The position numbers and the translations under genes were made by a program. DNA of 64,000 bases from Globisporangium splendens (taxonomy: Eukaryota > Oomycota > Peronosporomycetes > Pythiales > Pythiaceae): contig VFIW01000041.1 of NCBI GenBank assembly GCA_006386115.1, positions 1 through 64,000 of the forward strand, given 5' to 3'. Positions within the stretch are counted from its first letter, which is position 1; each line of letters opens with the position of its first letter. This document shows, piece after piece, positions 1 to 9,193 of this stretch. The notes beneath the pieces are model-generated. The model made no database searches. It was not told the origin of the DNA and saw nothing but the letters and a program-made list of their open reading frames with translations.

Positions 1-670
1 ATCATTACAGTTACTCAGATACACAAACTTTCATACAATCTCGCACTCGGCATGTTTCCAAACACTCCTATCATCCTTCTTGTTGTCTCAGTACCCTTTT
101 GTCATTCACTCACACACTCATTCCAAATATCACCAATCACAATACCATCTACAATGTATGATACTTCACACCACTTTGGAATATCCACTTACACCCACAC
201 TGCCCAGCTCTTCACACACTCAACACACCATGTCACGGATCACACTTCACTCGACACTGCAGCAGTCACAAACAAACAACTCAGCTACTTATGTTGTATG
301 CTTCGTGAGTTCCTCTTCGCGCACACAATATACATCTACTCACATTCATCAGTATCATCATCACAAACCATACGATATGTACGACACTAGAATTCACATT
401 TTTGCATTTGTAGTCTTATTCTCACATAATGTCATACAAATTCACTTTACGTGGTTCTTCTCTCAACATCACATCCATATACATACTTGAGGTGTCACCA
501 TATCTACTTCACACACATGATACGTTGCTCGCGCGCTCCATCAAACAACAAACAAGTGTGTCCGACATTGTATACAAATGTTGATGAGTATTGAGTCTGC
601 GCAGACACGATGATCATTGAAGTGGTACAGTGTATGTATACATGTCAGGAGGTACCACATCGTGTTGCAT
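1..670. repeat. ~660-bp repeat R1, copy 1 (cut by window edge)
   Basis: T/C/A-rich, low-complexity-looking sequence that recurs almost unchanged at 671-1330 and 3021-3680. All copies share the CTCACACACTCATTCCAAAT block and a GAGTCTGCGCAGACACGATG end. Open frames across it are short, Ser/His/Thr-rich and shifted relative to one another, so I regard it as non-coding repeat DNA. The left boundary is the window edge, so the true start is not visible. Confidence 0.85.
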
Positions 671-1330
671 CATTACAGTTACTCAGATACACAAACTTTC
701 ATACAATCTCGCACTCTGCATGTTTCCAAACACTCCTATCATCCTTCTTGTTGTCTCAGTACCCTTTTATCATTCACTCACACACTCATTCCAAATATCA
801 CCAATCACAATACCATCTACAATGTATGATACTTCACACCACTTTGGAATATCCACTTACACCCACACTGCCCAGCTCTTCACACACTCAACACACCATG
901 TCACGGATCACACTTCACTCGACACTACAGCAGTCACAAACAAACAACTCAGCTACTTATGTTGTATGCTTCGTGAGTTCCTCTTCGCGCACACAATATA
1001 CATCTACTCACATTCATCAGTATCATCATCACAAACCATACGATATGTACGACACTAGAATTCACATTTTTGCGTTTGTAGTCTTATTCTCACATAATGT
1101 CATACAAATTCACTTTACGTGGTTCTTCTCTCAACATCACATCCATATACATACTTGAGGTGTCACCATATCCACACACATGATATGTTGCTCGCGCGCT
1201 CCATCAAACAACAAACAAGTGTGTCCGACATTGTATACAAATGTTGATGAGTATTGAGTCTGCGCAGACACGATGATCATTGAAGTGGTACAGTGTATGT
1301 ATACATGTCAGGAGGTACCACATCGTGTTG
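671..1330. repeat. ~660-bp repeat R1, copy 2
   Basis: Near-identical to positions 1-670, with a period of about 668 bp. It is the start of the 2,350-bp tandem duplication: position 671 corresponds to 3021, 1273 to 3623 and 2298 to 4649. It carries a GTGGTAC...GTACCAC hairpin-forming pair at its right end. Confidence 0.85.
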
Positions 1331-2535
1331 CATCGTTACAGTTACGCAGGTACACAAACTTTCATACAATCTCGCACTCTACATGTTTACTAACACTCAT
1401 ATCACACTCGTTGCTGTTGCCTTCCATGCATCAGTCACCAATGTCATGCTTCGACTTGCTCACATCAGGAATATTGGTAGCTCAAGCAGGCGGAGCACAA
1501 TCCCACATCTGCACAAGTCTCATACGAACCTGCTGAGTATTTCGAATATACATGCGCTGCCCAAGTATAGTGGTACAGTGTATAGTGGTACAGTGTATGT
1601 ATACGTAACAGGAGGTACCACCATCGTGTTGCCCATGTAATGTCACGCAGGTATACAAACTTTCATTCAATTTGGTTCATTACTGACGTCACGCGAGCAT
1701 AGTGTCGATAACAAGTGTGCCGTGTACATAGACGAGTCAGGAAGTACCACTGTCGTGTTGTCCACATAAAATTACATAAGTATACAAACTTTCATACAAT
1801 TTGCATTTATATTGAGGTCGCGCAAGCAGAGTGTCGATTACAAGTGTGCCGTGTACATAGACGAGTCAGGAAGTACCACTGTCGTGTTGCCCGCATAAAG
1901 TTACATAGGTATACAAACTTTCATACAATTTGCCTTTATATTCGCTTTCTATTGTCCCAATCACACTCGCACCTGTGGAAATCGATATTTGTCGCATAGC
2001 CGTGCGTCCCCCGTCAAATGTGATACTTCCATCGCATTCCCCATACAAAAATACATACAAGTGCAAGTTTTCACGAGGTTTCGAGCACTTTTGCATGACA
2101 CTCAAATAGAGTGGTACACGGTGCATAGACAGGTCTGAAAGTCCCACAGTCGTGTTCGCGATACAAAAGTAGGCAGGTATACAAAGTTTCATACAAATTG
2201 GCCCCCTGTAGCCCGCGCTGCAAGCACATTCGTCTTTGACTTACATTGAGTATACTATACAAACTGACAGACAAATCGATGTGGTCCACCCTAACCATGT
2301 TTATATTTAGACCTAATTGAAATATTTCATGCAGAAACCCCGAAGATATCGGTGGTTAAGTTAATATAGAAAAGCCGAGCCAAAACGGCACATCATTTTC
2401 GTCCAAAAAAGTTTGGGCTCATCATGGTTAAGTTAATATAGAAAAGCCGAGTCAAATTTGCTCGTCATGGTTTTGCTGGCAGAGCCTAACCACTTTGACT
2501 TGAAATTTGTATGATGACGAGCCTGTTTAGGGACC
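1331..2535. repeat. Monomer-rich tail segment, copy 1
   Basis: About 1.2 kb made of degenerate ~128-bp monomers around a core resembling GTATACAAACTTTCATACAA (cores near 1651, 1779, 1909 and 2177). A 180-bp end follows, containing two direct copies of GTTAAGTTAATATAGAAAAG and the terminal motif GTTTAGGGACC. Tails at 3681-4885, about 7070-7924 and about 10100-10979 end at exactly the same motif, after which the sequences diverge. This marks a defined repeat end. Confidence 0.8.
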
Positions 2536-2553
2536 CTAAACCCTAGACCCTAA
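2526..2553. repeat. Short telomere-like head-to-head motif
   Basis: TTTAGGG, one A, then CCCTAAA, CCCTAGA and CCCTAA. These are permutations of the TTTAGGG telomere heptamer used in plants and many stramenopiles. The G-strand heptamer runs directly into C-strand heptamers. Only about four units are present, so it could be coincidental at a repeat boundary. Confidence 0.5.
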
Positions 2554-3020
2554 TTCACTCTCTCACCCTCGATGCTCTCTTCGACAAAATATTTCTTATC
2601 ACCCTCGATGCTCTCTTCATCAACATATATTTTATCACCCTCAATGATGTATTCGACAAAACTCTATCGATCACCCTCGTTGATGTCTCATTTCCCACTT
2701 CTCATATACTCACACATACTCAACTGTTCATACCAAACTTCAACAATCACAACACCACCAACACTCGACGATACTCCACGCCACTTTCGGATATTTACTC
2801 CCAATCACACTGCCCGGCTCTTTACACACGCAACACAACATGTCACGGATCACACTTCACTCGACACTACAGCAGTCACAAACAAACAACTCAGCACCAT
2901 CTGCTATATGCTTCGTGGGTTCCTGTCAGCACACACAATATACATTTGCTCACTTTTATCGATGTGTCCGACATTCCACACAAATGTTGATGAGTATCGA
3001 GTCTGCGCAGACACAGTGAT
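2536..3020. repeat. Linker with a diverged R1 copy
   Basis: Begins with three short direct repeats of a TCACCCTCGATG-type unit (about 2570-2670). It then continues as a clearly diverged version of R1 (for example the CATGTCACGGATCACACTTC stretch near 2840). It joins the next R1 copy at the GAGTC-TGCGCAGACAC motif. No gene was seen. Confidence 0.65.
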
Positions 3021-3680
3021 CATTACAGTTACTCAGATACACAAACTTTCATACAATCTCGCACTCGGCATGTTTCCAAACACTCCTATCATCCTTCTTG
3101 TTGTCTCAGTAGCCTTTTATCATTCACTCACACACTCATTCCAAATATCACCAATCACAATACCATCTACAATGTATGATACTTCACACCACTTTGGAAT
3201 ATCCACTTACACCCACACTGCCCAGCTCTTCACACACTCAACACACCATGTCACGGATCACACTTCACTCTACACTACAGCAGTCACAAACAAACAACTC
3301 AGCTACTTATGTTGTATGCTTCGTGAGTTCCTCTTCGCGCACACAATATACATCTACTCACATTCATCAGTATCATCATCACAAACCATACGATATGTAC
3401 GACACTAGAATTCACATTTTTGCGTTTGTAGTCTTATTCTCACATAATGTCATACAAATTCACTTTACGTGGTTCTTCTCTCAACATCACATCCATATAC
3501 ATACTTGAGGTGTCACCATATCCACACACATGATATGTTGCTCGCGCGCTCCATCAAACAACAAACAAGTGTGTCCGACATTGTATACAAATGTTGATGA
3601 GTATTGAGTCTGCGCAGACACGATGATCATTGAAGTGGTACAGTGTATGTATACATGTCAGGAGGTACCACATCGTGTTG
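3021..3680. repeat. ~660-bp repeat R1, copy 3
   Basis: Near-identical to 671-1330, 2,350 bp away. It is the left part of the second tandem unit. No convincing coding potential. Confidence 0.85.
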
Positions 3681-4885
3681 CATCGTTACAGTTACGCAGG
3701 TACACAAACTTTCATACAATCTCGCACTCTACATGTTTACTAACACTCATATCACACTCGTTGCTGTTGCCTTCCATGCATCAGTCACCAATGTCATGCT
3801 TCGACTTGCTCACATCAGGAATATTGGTAGCTCAAGCAGGCGGAGCACAATCCCACATCTGCACAAGTCTCATACGAACCTGCTGAGTATTTCGAATATA
3901 CATGCGCTGCCCAAGTATAGTGGTACAGTGTATAGTGGTACAGTGTATGTATACGTAACAGGAGGTACCACCATCGTGTTGCCCATGTAATGTTACGCAG
4001 GTATACAAACTTTCATTCAATTTGGTTCATTACTGACGTCACGCGAGCATAGTGTCGATATCAAGTGTGCCGTGTACATAGACGAGTCAGGAAGTACCAC
4101 TGTCGTGTTGTCCACATAAAATTACATAAGTATACAAACTTTCATACAATTTGCATTTATATTGAGGTCGCGCAAGCAGAGTGTCGATAACAAGGGTACC
4201 GTGTACATAGACGAGTCAGGAAGTACCACTGTCGTGTTGCCCGCATAAAGTTACATAGGTATACAAACTTTCATACAATTTGCATTTATATTCGCTTTCT
4301 ATTGTCCCAATCACACTCGCACCTGTGTAAATCGATATTTGTCGCATAGCCGTGCGTCCCCCGTCAAATGTGATACTTCCATCGCATTCCCCATACAAAA
4401 ATACATACAAGTGCAAGTTTTCACGAGGTTTCGAGCACTTTTTGCATGACACTCAAATAGAGTGGTACACGGTGCATAGACAGGTCTGAAAGTCCCACAG
4501 TCGTGTTCGCGATACAAAAGTAGGCAGGTATACAAAGTTTCATACAAATTGGCCCCCTGTAGCCCGCGCTGCAAGCACATTCGTCTTTGACTTCCATTGA
4601 GTATACTATACAAACTGACAGACAAATCGATGTGGTCCACCCTAACCATGTTTATATTTAGACCTAATTGAAATATTTCATGCAGAAACCCCGAAGATAT
4701 CGGTGGTTAAGTTAATATAGAAAAGCCGAGCCAAAACGGCACATCATTTTCGTCCAAAAAGTTTGGGCTCGTCATGGTTAAGTTAATATAGAAAAGCCGA
4801 GTCAAATTTGCTCGTCATGGTTTTGCCGGCAGAGCCTAACCACTTTGACTTGAAATTTGTATGATGACGAGCCTGTTTAGGGACC
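3681..4885. repeat. Monomer-rich tail segment, copy 2
   Basis: Near-identical to 1331-2535 at a 2,350-bp offset, including the ~128-bp monomers (cores near 4001, 4129, 4259 and 4527) and the GTTTAGGGACC end. Immediately right of the end it abuts the 3' end of a minus-strand recombinase-like ORF instead of the telomere-like motif of copy 1. Confidence 0.8.
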
Positions 4886-6142
4886 GTAAATGTGGTACGT
4901 CTTGTGCCGCTTCACAGTCATCACCACGAACCCGTTCACAATCTTGATCTCTTCCCGCTTGATCATGTTGAAGACTTGGAGACGCTGTGGGGGGATACTG
5001 AACAAGAGCACAACCAGGAAGTAGTTCCGGAACGGAATGTACGTCTCCCAAGTTGGCTCGCCACTCTCTTCAAAGTCGCCGCGCGCTTCGTCCATGCGGT
5101 TCTTCAAGTCGTTGTCGACAAATGCGAGAATGTCGGAGTAACTTGGCAGCTCAAGGAGACGATCTGCCTTGGCTTGAGGGTCGCGGTCGGTCACTCGGTG
5201 CTTGGAGACACTGAAGCACAATTCATGGAGCATGTCGCGGCTTTCCTTGAGGCTGACTTGCTGGAGAACGTCGACGCGCCAGTTCAGAAAGACCACCAAA
5301 GTGCGCAGGTAGTTGTACACCGTCGACTTGTTCAGCGGCTGCTTATTCACGTCCAGTCCAACCACCATTGTGAACGCGTTCAGCCGAGGGACGTGGAAGA
5401 TCACCTGGCACGAGCTTGGGCGCTTCAGTCGCTTCATGAGGGTGATGCCGTCGAGGTTGTGGAAGTCGGCGAGCTTCCCGAGCGCAGTTCGAAACTTCGA
5501 CAGGAAAGATTCAGAGCGACGAATGCTCTTGTGCTTCCCAAGCAATGTGTCCGACATGACCCACGCAACAAAGTCCGGAAAGTATTCCATGAGCTCTGCA
5601 TGAGATGGCGCAAGATTCTTGTGGCGATGGATGCCGGTTGGTGGTGGGCGGAACAACGGCTCAAGCTCGACAACAGCTTCTTCGCTCTTCTCCTCGTCTT
5701 CGTCACCGAGGCCCGCTTCTTCGAACGACGTTGCTTCAACTTCAGGCGCACAGGACTTGACATGGCGCGACCAATTGGTTCGGGATACCTCCTTGCCGCA
5801 GTGCTCGCAAGATCTCGCATCGTGATTGCGAAGGTGGCTCTGGAGCAACTTGCTCGTCTTGAATGTGCGCAGCGGCTCACACTCAGGGCAGAAGAGATCG
5901 GGTAGACCAGCGTGGGCTGATGCTCGGTGGTGATTCATCTTCTGCCGCGTCGAGTACGTCTTCACGCAGACCGGAGCGTAGAAGCACGGTACGTCGGGCA
6001 TCTTGGAACGTAGCAATGCTGGCTTGGTGGCTTGCTTGGTGGCTTGCTTGGCAGTGGACAGGAAATCCAAAAGTGAGCTCCATGATCGGACGCAAACTTT
6101 CATGATCCTTCCTCTGAAGGCAGGGAGTGAGAACATGTCCAA
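4877..6142 (-). CDS. Truncated zinc-finger/tyrosine-recombinase-like protein, copy A (Crypton-like)
   Basis: A 421-residue ORF. Residues 30-40 are KQAT repeats. Residues 53-131 hold Cys/His clusters like C2H2 zinc fingers (pairs CPEC and CEHC followed by spaced His). An acidic linker lies near 140-160. Residues ~185-330 resemble a SAM-like core-binding domain. The C-terminus contains a segment matching box I of tyrosine recombinases (Arg at ~387 in PPQRLQVFNM) and a beta-hairpin Lys (RHKT, ~414). The ORF then stops at the repeat junction, so box II (HxxR) and the nucleophilic Tyr are missing. Crypton DNA transposons encode tyrosine recombinases and occur in oomycetes. The family assignment is inference from motifs. 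The copy is probably non-autonomous or dead. Confidence 0.55.
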   Translation of the reverse strand: MDMFSLPAFRGRIMKVCVRSWSSLLDFLSTAKQATKQATKPALLRSKMPDVPCFYAPVCVKTYSTRQKMNHHRASAHAGLPDLFCPECEPLRTFKTSKLLQSHLRNHDARSCEHCGKEVSRTNWSRHVKSCAPEVEATSFEEAGLGDEDEEKSEEAVVELEPLFRPPPTGIHRHKNLAPSHAELMEYFPDFVAWVMSDTLLGKHKSIRRSESFLSKFRTALGKLADFHNLDGITLMKRLKRPSSCQVIFHVPRLNAFTMVVGLDVNKQPLNKSTVYNYLRTLVVFLNWRVDVLQQVSLKESRDMLHELCFSVSKHRVTDRDPQAKADRLLELPSYSDILAFVDNDLKNRMDEARGDFEESGEPTWETYIPFRNYFLVVLLFSIPPQRLQVFNMIKREEIKIVNGFVVMTVKRHKTYHIYGP

Positions 6143-7924
6143 GTGCGCACATCATTGAAGATCAAACGTACGCGATGACAGCGAGCTGTCACAAGTGCTG
6201 TTTCATGCGTTCAAACACTCATCCATTGTCTCTGACATTGCATTTCTCATATTTCTCATTTCTCATTTGCTTCTCCATTTTTCTCATGCAAATATACCCA
6301 CTATTTCCCTCGCCCTCTTTCTCCTCACTCTCTTTTCCCTCCCCCTCTCTCTCCTCTCTCTTTCCTATCATTCTCTCCACTCTCTCTCCTCTCTCTCTCT
6401 CCTCTCATTCTTTGCCCTCCCCCTCTCTCTCTTCGCTTGTCCCATCTCTTTCTTTTTTCAGGTTCTGATTACACCATCGCTTTTTCTCCATCTCTCGCTG
6501 TGCCTGTTCTCTACTTATTCTCAACAGTTTCCTCGCAGTTTCTTTGTGGATACAGACCTCCTCTCCTTTATTCTTGTTTTAAATGTCTCCACCCCGCCTT
6601 CACTTCTTCGTAGCTCTGAATTGTACCCACAAGCTGCATTCCAATTCAAATCCGGACACCAACATTTGAGACACGCTCTATAACGTCTGAGAATGCTGGA
6701 TGGGGCTCATAAACAATCAGTGTGTACAGCTATTCTGGACACCAGGTGTGGGTAAGTTGGTGTGCAAAGTTTTACTGTATGAAGCTCCAATTTGGATCTT
6801 TACATTTACACTCAACCCGTTCAACAACGATATTCAGCGCATACACGTACGTACCCGTCAAATCTGATGCTTGTTTCAGATTCCCCATACAAAAATCATA
6901 CAAAGTCCAAGTTTTCAGACAATATCACGTTGTATTGCGTGCAATGCGAGTGAAAGTCCTGGTGTGCCAACAACAGTGGTACAGTGCACATAAAAAAGCC
7001 AGGAAGTACCACTGTTGTGTTGCCCATGTAAAGTTACATAGGTATACAAACTTTCATACAATTTGGGTCAATACTGAGGTCGCGCGAGCAGGGTGTCGCT
7101 TTCAACTGTACTGTGTACATAGACGAGTCAGGAAGTACCACTGTCGTGTTGCCCACATAAAGTTACATAGTATACAAACTTTCATACAATTTGCATTTAT
7201 ATTGAGGTCGCGCAAGCAGAGTGTCGATAACAAGTGTGCCGTGTACATAGACGAGTCAGGAAGTACCACTGTCGTGTTGCCCGCATAAAGTTACATAGGT
7301 ATACAAACTTTCATACAATTTGCATTTATATTCGCTTTCTATTGTCCCAATCACACTCGCACCTGTGTAAATCGATATTTGTCGCATAGCCGTGCGTCCC
7401 CCGTCAAATGTGATACTTCCATCGCATTCCCCATACAAAAATACATACAAGTGCAAGTTTTCACGAGGTTTCGAGCACTTTTGCATGACACTCAAATAGA
7501 GTGGTACACGGTGCATAGACAGGTCTGAAAGTCCCACAGTCGTGTTCGCGATACAAAAGTAGGCAGGTATACAAAGTTTCATACAAATTGGCCCCCTGTA
7601 GCCCGCGCTGCAAGCACATTCGTCTTTGACTTACATTGAGTATACTATACAAACTGACAGACAAATCGATGTGGTCCACCCTAACCATGTTTATATTTAG
7701 ACCTAATTGAAATATTTCATGCAGAAACCCCGAAGATATCGGTGGTTAAGTTAATATAGAAAAGCCGAGCCAAAACGGCACATCATTTTCGTCCAAAAAG
7801 TTTGGGCTCGTCATGGTTAAGTTAATATAGAAAAGCCGAGTCAAATTTGCTCGTCATGGTTTTGCCGGCAGAGCCTAACCACTTTGACTTGAAATTTGTA
7901 TGATGACGAGCCTGTTTAGGGACC
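4886..7924. mobile_element. Tandem unit A (~3.04 kb) with Crypton-like ORF
   Basis: The whole interval recurs at 7925-10979 with only point differences and a 12-bp length change. It holds, from left to right: the truncated recombinase ORF (minus strand), a C/T-rich tract, a region with no ORF, ~128-bp monomers, and the 180-bp terminal segment ending GTTTAGGGACC. Read on the minus strand, the tail repeat lies on both sides of the ORF, so it acts like a direct terminal repeat. No terminal inverted repeat was recognised. Confidence 0.6.
6290..6450. repeat. CT-rich (polypyrimidine) tract, copy A
   Basis: About 150 bp of nearly pure C/T with CTCTCTCC and CCCTCT units. On the minus strand this is a GA-rich tract 150-300 bp upstream of the recombinase-like ORF start. 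Its duplicate is at 9341-9501. Confidence 0.8.
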
Positions 7925-9193
7925 GTAAATGTGGTACGTCTTGTGCCGCTTCACAGTCATCACCACGAACCCGTTCACAATCTTGATCTCTTCCCGCTTG
8001 ATCATGTTGAAGACTTGGAGACGCTGTGGGGGGATACTGAACAAGAGCACAACCAGGAAGTAGTTCCGGAACGGAATGTACGTCTCCCAAGTTGGCTCGC
8101 CACTCTCTTCAAAGTCGCCGCGCGCTTCGTCCATGCGGTTCTTCAAGTCGTTGTCGACAAACGCGAGAATGTCGGAGTAACTTGGCAGCTCAAGGAGACG
8201 ATCTGCCTTGGCTTGAGGGTCGCGGTCGGTCACTCGGTGCTTGGAGACACTGAAGCACAATTCATGGAGCATGTCGCGGCTTTCCTTGAGGCTGACTTGC
8301 TGGAGAACGTCGACGCGCCAGTTCAGAAAGACCACCAAAGTGCGCAGGTAGTTGTACACCGTCGACTTGTTCAGCGGCTGCTTATTCACGTCCAGTCCAA
8401 CCACCATTGTGAACGCGTTCAGCCGAGGGACGTGGAAGATCACCTGGCACGAGCTTGGGCGCTTCAGTCGCTTCATGAGGGTGATGCCGTCGAGGTTGTG
8501 GAAGTCGGCGAGCTTCCCGAGCGCAGTTCGAAACTTCGACAGGAAAGATTCAGAGCGACGAATGCTCTTGTGCTTCCCAAGCAATGTGTCCGACATGACC
8601 CACGCAACAAAGTCCGGAAAGTATTCCATGAGCTCTGCATGAGATGGCGCAAGATTCTTGTGGCGATGGATGCCGGTTGGTGGTGGGCGGAACAACGGCT
8701 CAAGCTCGACAACAGCTTCTTCGCTCTTCTCCTCGTCTTCGTCACCGAGGCCCGCTTCTTCGAACGACGTTGCTTCAACTTCAGGCGCACAGGACTTGAC
8801 ATGGCGCGACCAATTGGTTCGGGATACCTCCTTGCCGCAGTGCTCGCAAGATCTCGCATCGTGATTGCGAAGGTGGCTCTGGAGCAACTTGCTCGTCTTG
8901 AATGTGCGCAGCGGCTCACACTCAGGGCAGAAGAGATCGGGTAGACCAGCGTGGGCTGATGCTCGGTGGTGATTCATCTTCTGCCGCGTCGAGTACGTCT
9001 TCACGCAGACCGGAGCGTAGAAGCACGGTACGTCGGGCATCTTGGAACGTAGCAATGCTGGCTTGGTGGCTTGCTTGGTGGCTTGCTTGGTGGCTTGCTT
9101 GGTAGTGGACAGGAAATCCAAAAGTGAGCTCCATGATCGGACGCAAACTTTCATGATCCTTCCTCTGAAGGCAGGGAGTGAGAACATGTCCAA
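7916..9193 (-). CDS. Truncated zinc-finger/tyrosine-recombinase-like protein, copy B
   Basis: 425 residues, the duplicate of the ORF at 4877-6142. It has four KQAT tetrapeptides instead of three (12-bp GCTTGGTGGCTT unit gain at ~9060-9100) and one Ala-to-Thr change beside them. The zinc-finger cluster, acidic linker, SAM-like domain and box-I Arg are unchanged, and it stops at the same repeat junction before box II. At least one difference between the copies is synonymous (GCA/GCG near 5123/8162). No regulatory element was recognised. It could also be read as a domesticated DNA-binding protein rather than a broken recombinase. Confidence 0.55.
   Translation of the reverse strand: MDMFSLPAFRGRIMKVCVRSWSSLLDFLSTTKQATKQATKQATKPALLRSKMPDVPCFYAPVCVKTYSTRQKMNHHRASAHAGLPDLFCPECEPLRTFKTSKLLQSHLRNHDARSCEHCGKEVSRTNWSRHVKSCAPEVEATSFEEAGLGDEDEEKSEEAVVELEPLFRPPPTGIHRHKNLAPSHAELMEYFPDFVAWVMSDTLLGKHKSIRRSESFLSKFRTALGKLADFHNLDGITLMKRLKRPSSCQVIFHVPRLNAFTMVVGLDVNKQPLNKSTVYNYLRTLVVFLNWRVDVLQQVSLKESRDMLHELCFSVSKHRVTDRDPQAKADRLLELPSYSDILAFVDNDLKNRMDEARGDFEESGEPTWETYIPFRNYFLVVLLFSIPPQRLQVFNMIKREEIKIVNGFVVMTVKRHKTYHIYGP

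Noticed and set aside
52..1158. Overlapping Ser/His/Thr-rich plus-strand ORFs in the R1 repeats
   Set aside because: They recur with each repeat copy in shifting frames, have extreme composition and no start context. They reflect T/C/A-rich repeat DNA lacking stops.
1866..4649. ~75-112-residue minus-strand ORFs repeated at 1866-2298, 4216-4649, 7256-7688 and 10308-10743
   Set aside because: They follow the 128-bp monomers and vary in frame and length with single-base changes. No selection on the frame is evident.
4892..5905. 337-residue plus-strand ORF (and its copy at 7931-8944)
   Set aside because: It lies antisense to the zinc-finger/recombinase-like ORF, which has recognisable motifs. 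The long antisense frame is explained by codon bias.
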